The position numbers and the translations under genes were made by a program. A stretch of 64,000 nucleotides of DNA from UBA4417 sp964544545 (lineage in GTDB: Bacteria; Bacteroidota; Bacteroidia; Bacteroidales; UBA4417), in the NCBI GenBank assembly GCA_964544545.1, contig CAZJCG010000012.1, positions 1 through 64,000 of the forward strand, given 5' to 3'. Shown here in pieces: positions 46,394 through 54,734 of this stretch (position 1 is its first letter; each line of letters starts with the position of its first letter). The notes under the pieces are model-generated. The model made no database searches. It was not told the origin of the DNA and saw nothing but the letters and a program-made list of their open reading frames with translations.

Positions 46394-48709
46394 TTAATCG
46401 CGGGCAAGGACCAATACCTTTTCAGCATATAATCTGCCGTTCATTTCGATCCGGACGAGATAAACACCCGGTTTGAGGCTTGTTTGCAAGGTGACATCTG
46501 TCGAATGAGGGCGGGATTCACCTACCTGCCGGCCGGTTTCATCCAGGAGTGTCACCCGTTCTATCAGGGACACAGATTTGATACGAAGCGTTCCGTTGCT
46601 GACAGGGTTCGGGTATATGCTGAATGGCCTTTCAGCTGCATCCCGGATGCCTACATTCGAATCGCAACTGAGTAATGCCAGCCAGCCGTTGCCTGTTACC
46701 GAGCCATTCGACTGAAACTCAAAAGTAAGAGCCCCCTCGCTGTTCGATGCCATCAGCTCCGGGGGAAGGATGCTTCCGCAGTAGGTTCCGAGAAGTGGAG
46801 CGGCAACACTGTTGCCATCGTATATAGTAAGCCGGTCATTGGAACAATCTGCTGAGTTCTCAAGGTCAAACTCAAGGAAGTCGACCTTTATACGATTTTC
46901 GGGTATCGAGGGGGTAATCGTCACGACAGAGGATTCGTTGTTCGAATAGCCTGCAAGAGGGCCACCGGAATCAAGAAACAGAGCATCGCACATCGAAATG
47001 GCTCCGTTGGTCATGGTGAATCCTTCTTTAACCTCGATATATGCTTCACGGAAGAGGGAGTCGGATTCTCCCTGCCGGCTGATGATCAGTTTCACAGGAT
47101 AGATGCCGGTTGCATCATATTCCACCGTAGGATTGATCTCAGTGGATTCCTCAGGAGTTCCGCCTTCAAATACCCATTTCCGTTCGGAAGGATTGCCGGC
47201 CGAAAGATCTGTAAAATGGACAATTGTGCCGGTTGGTATAAGCTGCAGGTCGGACTTAAAGTTGGCGTGCAGGCTTCCATCATATAATTGCACATCCAGG
47301 TTGGTTTTTTGACGATCAGTAATCTGCACCTGTATGGTTTTGGAAATGTAACCGGCAGCAGAAAAAGTAACATTGTAGGTACCTCCTTTAAGCAAACGGT
47401 GATAATCTCCAACCGCAGGATCAGTATAGACATGCGAACTGTCGATGTCGTGCCCGGAAATAAAAACTTTGGCATTAAGAGGTTCACCGGTGATGGAATC
47501 CGTCACAATGCCATGAAGTCCGTAATTGCATTCTTCCAGATAATTCAGGAACGAACGATAGTTATAATTCCAGTATGTTTCCAGCTGGCTCGCAGATAAT
47601 GTCTTGGTGTCGGAAATCTCAATCGTGACCTCCCTGCAATGTCTGAAATAATTCATATAGTCCTGCCGGCCGCCACTGATCGTATACCAGGCATAACCAT
47701 TGGTAATGCCGTTCTGGTACTCATTCATATAGTTCGACGGAGCGTACAGATGGACGGTGTCGGCATACTCACGGCTAACATACACCCACCAGCTGTTGTC
47801 GGCAGCAAGCCTTGACCATGTGTCCCACGGATAGTTCACTACTTCGGCGCCCCCGTGGAAATTCGCACCCATGGTCAGGTGATGGAAACCGGCGAAGTTC
47901 ATGAATGCGACCGTTTCCGGCTGCCAGGGATACCCGTCGGGATGCTGCCCGTCTTCCGGGTCCGGATAATTCCTGTTAAGGTCTACATTGTTTGCATTCC
48001 CCCGGGTAGCGCCGTTCACAGTACTGTTTCCTCCTTTATAAGTGCCGTCGGGATTGGCGAGTGGATTAATATACAACTCAGTTGAGTTGATCATATCCGT
48101 AACGCGTTGATCCGTTCCGTAATTCTGGAGCAGATAGTCGATAAGATGGAGCATGAGCACGTAACCTGTAGTCTCATCTCCATGGATACTGGAAGTATAA
48201 AGGAATTCAGGCTCATTTTCCTGAATATCCGGATTGTCAGAGATCTTCAATACCAGCAGTTTCCTTCCGCTGGCCAGCGTGCTGATGGTCAGCAACCGGC
48301 AAACATCCGGGTGGTTCGTGACAAATTCAGCCATCAGCGATTCATAACCGGTATAGGTAGGGTAGTAGTTCCAGAGAAGAATCTGCTTCGGATCATCGGT
48401 CATGGGTGCCTGAATGAGTGCCGAAGGCGGAGTGAGGGTCTGATAATCAACTGAATATTTTTGGAATTCGGTAAATTGTTTCCGGTTTGCATATGCATAC
48501 ACTTTTCCTTCCCTGAGGTTATCTACCGAGATCATTCGAGTCAACTGGATGATGTCGGCAGGAGAATGAGGGGTAAAGCAGAAATAGACCTCTCCACGGT
48601 TATTCAATTGTTCATTGGCACTTTCAGGCTGGCTGTTCTGGGCGACAGAAGGGAAGCTGCGGATAAGTAAAAATCCGGTCAGTAAGAGGTAGCAATACAG
48701 GTTCTTCAT
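46394..48709 (-). CDS. Secreted M14 zinc carboxypeptidase with CUB and T9SS type A sorting domains
   Basis: 771 aa. Signal peptide ends near SVAQ. Residues ~110-395 are the M14 domain: zinc motif HGDE, PLANPDG, NVDLNRNYPDP, the third ligand in NFHGGAE and the catalytic Glu in VTIEISD. Then a carboxypeptidase regulatory-like domain (GIVTDSITGEPLNA), a PKD domain (VHFTDLSAGNPSERKW), a CUB domain (MCDALFLDSGGPLAGYS ... DRLTIYDG ... YCGS) and a type A CTD (FSIYPNPVSNGTLRI). It is exported by the T9SS and trims C-terminal residues from peptides outside the cell. 17 bp after dapA. Confidence 0.93.
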   Translation of the reverse strand: MKNLYCYLLLTGFLLIRSFPSVAQNSQPESANEQLNNRGEVYFCFTPHSPADIIQLTRMISVDNLREGKVYAYANRKQFTEFQKYSVDYQTLTPPSALIQAPMTDDPKQILLWNYYPTYTGYESLMAEFVTNHPDVCRLLTISTLASGRKLLVLKISDNPDIQENEPEFLYTSSIHGDETTGYVLMLHLIDYLLQNYGTDQRVTDMINSTELYINPLANPDGTYKGGNSTVNGATRGNANNVDLNRNYPDPEDGQHPDGYPWQPETVAFMNFAGFHHLTMGANFHGGAEVVNYPWDTWSRLAADNSWWVYVSREYADTVHLYAPSNYMNEYQNGITNGYAWYTISGGRQDYMNYFRHCREVTIEISDTKTLSASQLETYWNYNYRSFLNYLEECNYGLHGIVTDSITGEPLNAKVFISGHDIDSSHVYTDPAVGDYHRLLKGGTYNVTFSAAGYISKTIQVQITDRQKTNLDVQLYDGSLHANFKSDLQLIPTGTIVHFTDLSAGNPSERKWVFEGGTPEESTEINPTVEYDATGIYPVKLIISRQGESDSLFREAYIEVKEGFTMTNGAISMCDALFLDSGGPLAGYSNNESSVVTITPSIPENRIKVDFLEFDLENSADCSNDRLTIYDGNSVAAPLLGTYCGSILPPELMASNSEGALTFEFQSNGSVTGNGWLALLSCDSNVGIRDAAERPFSIYPNPVSNGTLRIKSVSLIERVTLLDETGRQVGESRPHSTDVTLQTSLKPGVYLVRIEMNGRLYAEKVLVLARD

Positions 48710-48726
48710 TGGATATTACATGGGTA

Positions 48727-49617
48727 TTATTTGGCTGCGTCCAGTTCCTGGATGAGGGCCGACAGTTGATTATAAAGCGGTTTTTCGACCTTCATAAGCG
48801 GCAGGCGAAGGTTATTGGAGATAAGTCCTTTAATTTCAAGCGCAGCCTTAATCCCGGCAGGATTACCATCGGCAAACAGCGCTTTGGTGAAATCGGTCAG
48901 TCGATAATGGATCTCACGGGCTTTTTTCATTTCACCTTTCAAACCGTACTGAACCATCGCTGAAAACTCAGCCGGATAGGCGTTGGCGACTACGGATATC
49001 ACTCCGTCGCATCCCATGGCAAGTAAAGGCAGGGTCAGCAGGTCATCACCCGAGATCACAAGGAAGTCTTTGGGCTTCTGACGAACAATATCCATCACCT
49101 GTTCCATGTTACCTGAGGCTTCTTTGATCCCTATGATGTTGTCGAAATCATTAGCGAGCTCAAGTGTGGTTTCTGCCTTCATATTCACGCTGGTGCGCGA
49201 AGGTACATTGTACATAATGATCGGTAGGGGGCTGACCACGGCTATGCTCTTGTAATGCAGATAGAGTCCCCTTTGCTGTGGCTTGTTGTAATAGGGAGTA
49301 ACACTCAGGATAGCGTCAAAACCATCCATGGGATATGTTCGCACTAAGTTTACAATATCCTGGGTATTGTTGCCTCCAATGCCCAGTACCAGTTTTACCC
49401 GTTGATCCACCGTATCGACCACAAACTGCGACAATGCATGCTTTTCCTCCTTGCTTAACGTGGCCGTTTCGGCGGTAGTGCCCTGAACGACCAGATAATT
49501 GACACCTCCTGCTATTGTGTGCTCAATAAGCTTTTCCAATGAGCCGAAATCGATTGTGCCCTGTTTATGAAAGGGCGTAACCAGGGCAACCCCGGTTCCT
49601 TTGAATGATGAATTCAT
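48727..49617 (-). CDS. dapA: 4-hydroxy-tetrahydrodipicolinate synthase
   Basis: 296 aa, normal length. DapA condenses pyruvate with aspartate semialdehyde on the route to lysine and diaminopimelate. Schiff-base Lys165 in IGIKEASG, catalytic Tyr136 in MYNVPSRT, and the GTTAETATLS loop are all present. The gene abuts the DUF6913-like gene (TAA directly before ATG), so they are one operon. Confidence 0.96.
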   Translation of the reverse strand: MNSSFKGTGVALVTPFHKQGTIDFGSLEKLIEHTIAGGVNYLVVQGTTAETATLSKEEKHALSQFVVDTVDQRVKLVLGIGGNNTQDIVNLVRTYPMDGFDAILSVTPYYNKPQQRGLYLHYKSIAVVSPLPIIMYNVPSRTSVNMKAETTLELANDFDNIIGIKEASGNMEQVMDIVRQKPKDFLVISGDDLLTLPLLAMGCDGVISVVANAYPAEFSAMVQYGLKGEMKKAREIHYRLTDFTKALFADGNPAGIKAALEIKGLISNNLRLPLMKVEKPLYNQLSALIQELDAAK

Positions 49618-50169
49618 TTATGTTTCGGTATTGATTTTTTTAAGGTAGAATAATACCTGCTCTGTAAAGTAGCTAAGGTCGGAATCGGAAGGGATTTCGA
49701 TCATAAGGTCGTAATACTCCTGTTGCTCTTCATCGAATTTTCCGATTTTGAGGCTGGCCCTGGCTTTTGCTGAAAGATACAACAGCGGGAATTGTTCAGT
49801 CAAAGAAAGGTTGATCAGGATATCGAACTCTTCTTCAAGAAAATCCTTCACAAAAGGTTTTACCGGCGTGAACTGCCAGTTGATATCCTTGATGGTCAGG
49901 ATGTCCTGCATCAATTTCGGGATAAAATAATGCGGCGTTATTTTCTGGTCAGTATAGGAAACGACTCGTACTTTAATGCCCTTCTCCGTAAACAACCGGA
50001 TAAATTCTTCTACTTTCTTGTAGGTGTCCTCATCGGGAAGATAGTAGAGCAAGGCGATAGTACGGGCACTGTCGAGGTTGTGAGGCTTCCTCTGTCGTAT
50101 AAGCTTATGGTGCTCCTGGCTGAGGTTTTTCTTTGCTAACCGGTAGCGGATATTTCGGAGAAATTTCAA
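49618..50169 (-). CDS. DUF6913-like conserved Bacteroidota protein
   Basis: 183 aa, basic N terminus (KFLRNIRYRLAKKNLSQ) and a Rossmann-like alternation (RTIALLYYLPDEDTYKKVEEF, KVRVVSYTD, FDILINLSL). No catalytic motif recognised. Found directly upstream of dapA in many Bacteroidota, from memory, but its role is unknown. Confidence 0.75.
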   Translation of the reverse strand: MKFLRNIRYRLAKKNLSQEHHKLIRQRKPHNLDSARTIALLYYLPDEDTYKKVEEFIRLFTEKGIKVRVVSYTDQKITPHYFIPKLMQDILTIKDINWQFTPVKPFVKDFLEEEFDILINLSLTEQFPLLYLSAKARASLKIGKFDEEQQEYYDLMIEIPSDSDLSYFTEQVLFYLKKINTET

Positions 50170-50272
50170 GGATTCAGCTATTTATGCTTCGCCTGACTGT
50201 AATGGACGGCGCTGCTTTGAAACATGCTAAGATAAAGCATTTTACTTAAGCAGGATAATAATATCTCTGCCG

Positions 50273-50288
50273 AAATAAATATTTATTT
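50273..50288. promoter_or_regulatory. Perfect 16-bp palindrome upstream of the dapA operon
   Basis: AAATAAATATTTATTT is self-complementary, about 105 bp upstream of the DUF6913 start. Could be an operator or a promoter-associated AT-rich element; it may be chance in AT-rich DNA. Confidence 0.3.
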
Positions 50289-50337
50289 GACACAATTCTG
50301 AGTCGTGTCTCTTGCTTATCATAGTCATTGGCAAGGC

Positions 50338-50859
50338 TTAACGGTTGATCTTCTCCAGACAATTGATGATCTCACCAACATACATACGATGGTAATCTTT
50401 CAAAGGATAATTCTTTTCAATTGCCGGATCAATGAACTTTTGCGGATGGATATCTTCCGAGTAAAGCTTCCTGCACTCCATTACCAGGCTTGCCTGCTCA
50501 TAATATATGGATCCGTGTTCTGATGGGATGGGAACAAGACCCGTCCGGGCGATCTTGTCAACATCGCGCCCTGATTTGGATCCGCAATAATTCAGGATCT
50601 TCCGGTATTGTTCATCCAGAAAACTGAGAGTAAAGATTCCGGATTGTTCCATGAATCCGAAAGTGTGTCTGGTTGGTCTGACGAAGACAAATACAACCGG
50701 CTTGTTCCAGAGGACGCCCATTCCTCCCCAGCTGGCAGTCATAACATTAAAGCCGGAAGGGCTCCCGGCACTTAACAGGAACCACTTCTTGCCAATCAGA
50801 TTGAAAGCATTTTCGGGAAGTGAGAATGGGTCTGTTTTCCTGAAGATTTGATCATTCAT
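50338..50859 (-). CDS. Flavin reductase domain protein
   Basis: 173 aa, soluble. The split-barrel flavin reductase-like fold is seen in PENAFNLIGKKWFLLSAG, FNVMTASWGGMGVLWNKPVVFVFVRPTRHT and SGIFTLSFLDE. It binds FMN; small Bacteroidota members are of unknown substrate. Its start overlaps the end of the peptide-binding protein gene by 8 bp, so they are translated together. Confidence 0.9.
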   Translation of the reverse strand: MNDQIFRKTDPFSLPENAFNLIGKKWFLLSAGSPSGFNVMTASWGGMGVLWNKPVVFVFVRPTRHTFGFMEQSGIFTLSFLDEQYRKILNYCGSKSGRDVDKIARTGLVPIPSEHGSIYYEQASLVMECRKLYSEDIHPQKFIDPAIEKNYPLKDYHRMYVGEIINCLEKINR

Positions 50860-52498
50860 TTGTTTTCCTTACTCGTTTTAAATTTAAAAGATTGAGCGGA
50901 TTGTTACCCAGACCAGTGATGTTCTTTCCGGTAAACCGTAACGCCTGGTCATAAAAAAGTACGATCACAGGGGCGTCCTGCATCAGAAGGTTATCCATCT
51001 GCATGTACAATTGCGCCCTCAGAGAGTCGTTCGGTTCAGTACCAGCCTTCAGATAAAGCCGGTCGAACAATGGCCTGGAATAATGGGTGTAATTGGGCCC
51101 TTCGGGACAGAAATTCGGGCTGTAGAAAAGGGACAGATAATTTTCAGCATCCGGGTAATCGGCAATCCATGAGGCCCTGAATAGCGGCACTTTCGCCTGA
51201 GCGATCATCTCCTTCAGTGTTGCAGGTGGTGTAACATCAATTCTGATGGTGAATCCAACTTCGTTTAGCTGGCTTTGAATGAATTTGCACAGATCCAGAT
51301 ACGAAGCATTGGTTGTCAGCGTAATCGGAGGCAAACCTTTACCACCGGGGTATCCTGCTTCCCCAAGGAGTTGCCTTGCTCTTTCAGGATCATACGAGTA
51401 CCCTTTCACTTTATGTTGATCAAAATAAGGGAAACCGTCCGGGATAATACCCGCTGTTCCGGGCAAACCGATATTGTTCCTGAGGTATCGCATCATCTGT
51501 ACCCTGTCGAAGCCATAACTCATAGCCTGCCGAACAAGCCGGTTGCATAAGGGACTGCCGGACATTACCGGGTTCAGTGAATCAGCCATAATTCCCAGAT
51601 ACTCTGTGTTCAGGTAAGGGCTCTTACTCATTTTAATCCGGTCGTTGTATTTAGGATTCAACTCGCCTGAGCGCGTCAGCAACTCGTCCTTGTAACCCGG
51701 ATCAATGCCCCAGAGATAGTCAAGATTTCCTTTAATGAACTCCAGAAAGGCTGTTTGCTTGTCGACGATAAATGTAACTGCGACCGCATCCAGATAGGGC
51801 AATGCCCGGCCGTTTTCTTTCTCGAAATAATGCTCATTGCGGAGCATCACCAGTTTTACCCCTTCTTTCCATAATTTCAGATAGAATGGTCCGGTTCCAA
51901 CCGGGTGCTGACGAAAATCATTGCCATACTTTTCAATAGCCTCATGCGGAACCACAGAGCAGTATTGCATGCTTAACAATCCCAATAAGGCCGTGAAGGG
52001 TTTCTTCAGGCGAATCTCAAATACGCTGTCGTTGAGTGCATGAAATGAATAACCACGGCTGGTTTGCTCCACCTGGCTGAATATCCAGGCACCGGGCGAT
52101 GCTGTAGCCGGATCAACCAAACGCCTGAAACTGTATTCCACGTCGCCGGCTATAACCTGGCGGCCTTTCCCTTCAGGGAAAACTTCGGAATCATGAAAAC
52201 AGACATCTTGTCTGAGTGTAAAGGTATATACCAGGCCATCGTCCGACACCGACCACTTACGGGCCAGGCAAGGTACCGGCTTAAGAGCATCATCGAGTTG
52301 GACCAGACCGTTAAACAGTTGGTTCACTGCCCAGATATTCGCCTGGTTACGGGCAAATGCCGGATCCAGAGAGGTGATTCCGGACGATTCATTGTACCTG
52401 AATACAGTCTTCCCTTGCATTCCTGCATCTTCATGATGGCATCCTGCCAGCATAAACATCAGGAGTAAAAAGACCGAAAACAGGGTTAGTCTGAACAT
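50852..52498 (-). CDS. Oligopeptide ABC transporter substrate-binding lipoprotein
   Basis: 548 aa from the ATG at 52498, which opens a lipoprotein signal (MFRLTLFSVFLLLMFMLAGC). The longer open frame upstream crosses the putative promoter and is rejected. The protein is an extracellular solute-binding family 5 member: TSLDPAFARNQ near the start, FTLRQDVCFHD, VGTGPFYLKLW, and the AMSYGFDRVQMMRYL and YSYDPERARQLLGEAGYPGG segments. No permease or ATPase gene is nearby, so partners are encoded elsewhere. Confidence 0.93.
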   Translation of the reverse strand: MFRLTLFSVFLLLMFMLAGCHHEDAGMQGKTVFRYNESSGITSLDPAFARNQANIWAVNQLFNGLVQLDDALKPVPCLARKWSVSDDGLVYTFTLRQDVCFHDSEVFPEGKGRQVIAGDVEYSFRRLVDPATASPGAWIFSQVEQTSRGYSFHALNDSVFEIRLKKPFTALLGLLSMQYCSVVPHEAIEKYGNDFRQHPVGTGPFYLKLWKEGVKLVMLRNEHYFEKENGRALPYLDAVAVTFIVDKQTAFLEFIKGNLDYLWGIDPGYKDELLTRSGELNPKYNDRIKMSKSPYLNTEYLGIMADSLNPVMSGSPLCNRLVRQAMSYGFDRVQMMRYLRNNIGLPGTAGIIPDGFPYFDQHKVKGYSYDPERARQLLGEAGYPGGKGLPPITLTTNASYLDLCKFIQSQLNEVGFTIRIDVTPPATLKEMIAQAKVPLFRASWIADYPDAENYLSLFYSPNFCPEGPNYTHYSRPLFDRLYLKAGTEPNDSLRAQLYMQMDNLLMQDAPVIVLFYDQALRFTGKNITGLGNNPLNLLNLKRVRKTNE

Positions 52499-52516
52499 GG
52501 TACCCGGAATAATCAT

Positions 52517-52524
52517 CAAAAATA
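52517..52524 (-). promoter_or_regulatory. Putative -7 box for the peptide-binding lipoprotein
   Basis: TATTTTTG on the minus strand matches TAnnTTTG. Initiation about 7 bp downstream would leave only a short leader before 52498, supporting that start. Confidence 0.45.
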
Positions 52525-52577
52525 GACAATGAAACTTTGCCACCGATATCTGAAAAACGCGAATTCGAAAATTCATG

Positions 52578-52585
52578 TACATTTG
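52578..52585 (+). promoter_or_regulatory. Putative -7 box for the M1 aminopeptidase gene
   Basis: TACATTTG matches TAnnTTTG and is followed by CCGG; the same 12 bases recur at 58886. It lies 23 bp upstream of the ATG at 52608 and supports that start over the ATG at 52575. Confidence 0.55.
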
Positions 52586-52607
52586 CCGGTATTCAATCCT
52601 GTTTATT

Positions 52608-54596
52608 ATGAAAAGAGTGACTCTTTGTCTGCTGCTGATTGCTTGTTGTTTCACACTGGTAAGGGCGCAAGTCCCGGGTTTCACACGCGGACATCAATAC
52701 TGTGCCGCACGGAAAATGAATCTGAGCCCTGACAAAATGCGGCTCAAGTATTCTCCGAACTCACCTAAACACTCGTTCGATGTGCTGAAATATAAACTCA
52801 GCCTGGATTTTATGAATAATTATTCGTCACCCTATTCAAAGGCGTTTCCGGGTAGTGTTATATTGCAGTTCAGGATTGATACGACCTTGAATGCCATCTC
52901 GCTGAATGCCGTCAATACATCCATCGGTGTCGACTCGGTCAGCCTTTCAGGAACTTCTTTCGTTCATGAAGATGATATCCTAACGGTCAACCTCGACCGG
53001 CAGTATCTGGCTGGCGAGATAACGGAAGTGAAGATTTACTACCATCATAACAATGTTGCGGATGGCGCCTTCTATGTGTCCGGAGGTTTCCTTTTTACCG
53101 ACTGCGAGCCGGAAGGTGCACGAAAATGGTTCCCCTGTTACGACAGCCCAAGCGACAAGGCTATGGTTGATATTACGGCTAAAGTGCCTTCCAATGTGCG
53201 ACTGGGTTCCAACGGGAGGTTGCAGGACTCTCTCGTGGATATGAACTCGGTTACCTATCACTGGATAAGCCGCGATCCGGTCGCTACCTACCTGGTGGTG
53301 CTGACGTCGAGGGTAAACTATAAACTGGATATTGTAGAATGGACCAATCCCAATACCAATGAAGTTATTCCCATCCGCTTCTATTACAATCCCAACGAAA
53401 ATCCTTCAGGAGTAGAAAGTATTATCTGCGACATGACCAGTTTCTATTCGAGCGAGTTTGGAGATCATCCTTTCGAAAAGAACGGTTTTGCAACGCTAAA
53501 CAGCCAGTTTTCCTGGGGTGGGATGGAGAACCAGACCCTGACGAGTTTCTGCCCGAATTGCTGGGATGAGTGGCTCACTGCACATGAGTTTGCCCACCAG
53601 TGGTTTGGTGATATGATCACCTGTGCCACCTGGGCAGATATCTTCCTGAATGAAGGCTTTGCAACTTGGACCGAAGCGCACTGGACAGAGCATACATCCG
53701 GATATCAGGCGTACAAAACCGAGATTGACGGGAATGCAAACTATTATCTCTCTGCCAATCCAGGATGGGCAATTTCTGATCCTTCATGGGCATCAAGCAC
53801 ACCCAATACGGATGAACTTTTCAATTACGCAGTCACCTACATGAAAGGCAGTTGCGTAGTTCATCAACTTCGTTATGTGCTCGGCGACAGCCTCTTCTTT
53901 GCCGGAATAAAATCCTATGCGACCGACACGGTAAATTTTAAATACAAATCTGCCACAATTCCTGATTTTAGGGATAAAATGGAAGCTGTTACCGGACAAG
54001 AACTTGACTGGTTCTTTGATGGCTGGGTCTATCACGCCAATCATCCAACCTATAAAAATGTCTATGCTATCCAACAGACCGGTCCTGAATCGTGGCGGGT
54101 CACATTCACGGCCAGACAGCAACAGGCAGCCCTGTACTACTGGCAAATGCCTCTCGAAATTAAGATCAATTTTATGGACATGACCGATACAGTGATCAGG
54201 GTGTTCAACTCATACAACAGTCAGATTTATACATTCGATTTCGATAAAGAGCCAGCCAACCTTGTTTTTGATCCAAATAACAACATTGTGCTGAAACAGG
54301 GAAATACCATCGTTGATGTTGAAGAACCGGAATCCCTGTCTGACAAAATGGCCTGTGTTCACCCGAACCAATTCGATGAGTATACCACGCTGTCATATTT
54401 CCTTCCGGAACCGTCGCTGGTGAATGTGGTCCTTTATGATCCTGTGGGCAGGATTTTATTCAGACAGAATCGTATTCAGTCAGACGCAGGTTCTCATGAA
54501 CTGCGTATAAACGGGCAGGGACTTGCTTCGGGCGTATATTTCCTGAAGTTCAGCGCCGGCAGGCAAAGCCGGGTGATGAAAGTTATCAGGAAGTAA
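52608..54596 (+). CDS. Secreted M1 family aminopeptidase with T9SS type A sorting domain
   Basis: 662 aa from the ATG at 52608 (signal peptide MKRVTLCLLLIACCFTLVRAQ). N-terminal beta domain, then the M1 exopeptidase motif as WGGMENQT, zinc site HEFAHQWFGD with the third ligand in NEGFATW. A C-terminal type A CTD (LSYFLPEPSLVNVVLYDPVGR ... LASGVYFLKFSAGRQSRVMKVIRK) sends it through the T9SS. It removes N-terminal residues from extracellular peptides. Divergent from an oligopeptide-binding lipoprotein, suggesting peptide scavenging. Ends tail-to-tail with lon. Confidence 0.94.
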   Translation: MKRVTLCLLLIACCFTLVRAQVPGFTRGHQYCAARKMNLSPDKMRLKYSPNSPKHSFDVLKYKLSLDFMNNYSSPYSKAFPGSVILQFRIDTTLNAISLNAVNTSIGVDSVSLSGTSFVHEDDILTVNLDRQYLAGEITEVKIYYHHNNVADGAFYVSGGFLFTDCEPEGARKWFPCYDSPSDKAMVDITAKVPSNVRLGSNGRLQDSLVDMNSVTYHWISRDPVATYLVVLTSRVNYKLDIVEWTNPNTNEVIPIRFYYNPNENPSGVESIICDMTSFYSSEFGDHPFEKNGFATLNSQFSWGGMENQTLTSFCPNCWDEWLTAHEFAHQWFGDMITCATWADIFLNEGFATWTEAHWTEHTSGYQAYKTEIDGNANYYLSANPGWAISDPSWASSTPNTDELFNYAVTYMKGSCVVHQLRYVLGDSLFFAGIKSYATDTVNFKYKSATIPDFRDKMEAVTGQELDWFFDGWVYHANHPTYKNVYAIQQTGPESWRVTFTARQQQAALYYWQMPLEIKINFMDMTDTVIRVFNSYNSQIYTFDFDKEPANLVFDPNNNIVLKQGNTIVDVEEPESLSDKMACVHPNQFDEYTTLSYFLPEPSLVNVVLYDPVGRILFRQNRIQSDAGSHELRINGQGLASGVYFLKFSAGRQSRVMKVIRK

Positions 54597-54734
54597 CTTA
54601 AGGGGAGAGAATAAAGCAAAGGATTAAAATGAACTGATGAGCATTTGGTATGCCCGTCAGTTTTTTAACGCCTGATAAAATACAGGTTCTGCCGCTTCAG
54701 GATTGGTTCCCGGATATCAGGGCAGCTACACCTT

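Noticed and set aside
48710..48726. Separate promoter between dapA and the M14 gene
   Set aside because: The gap is only 17 bp; read-through from dapA is simpler.
52499..52684. N-terminal extension of the peptide-binding protein
   Set aside because: Crosses a TAnnTTTG box and precedes a proper lipoprotein signal at 52498.
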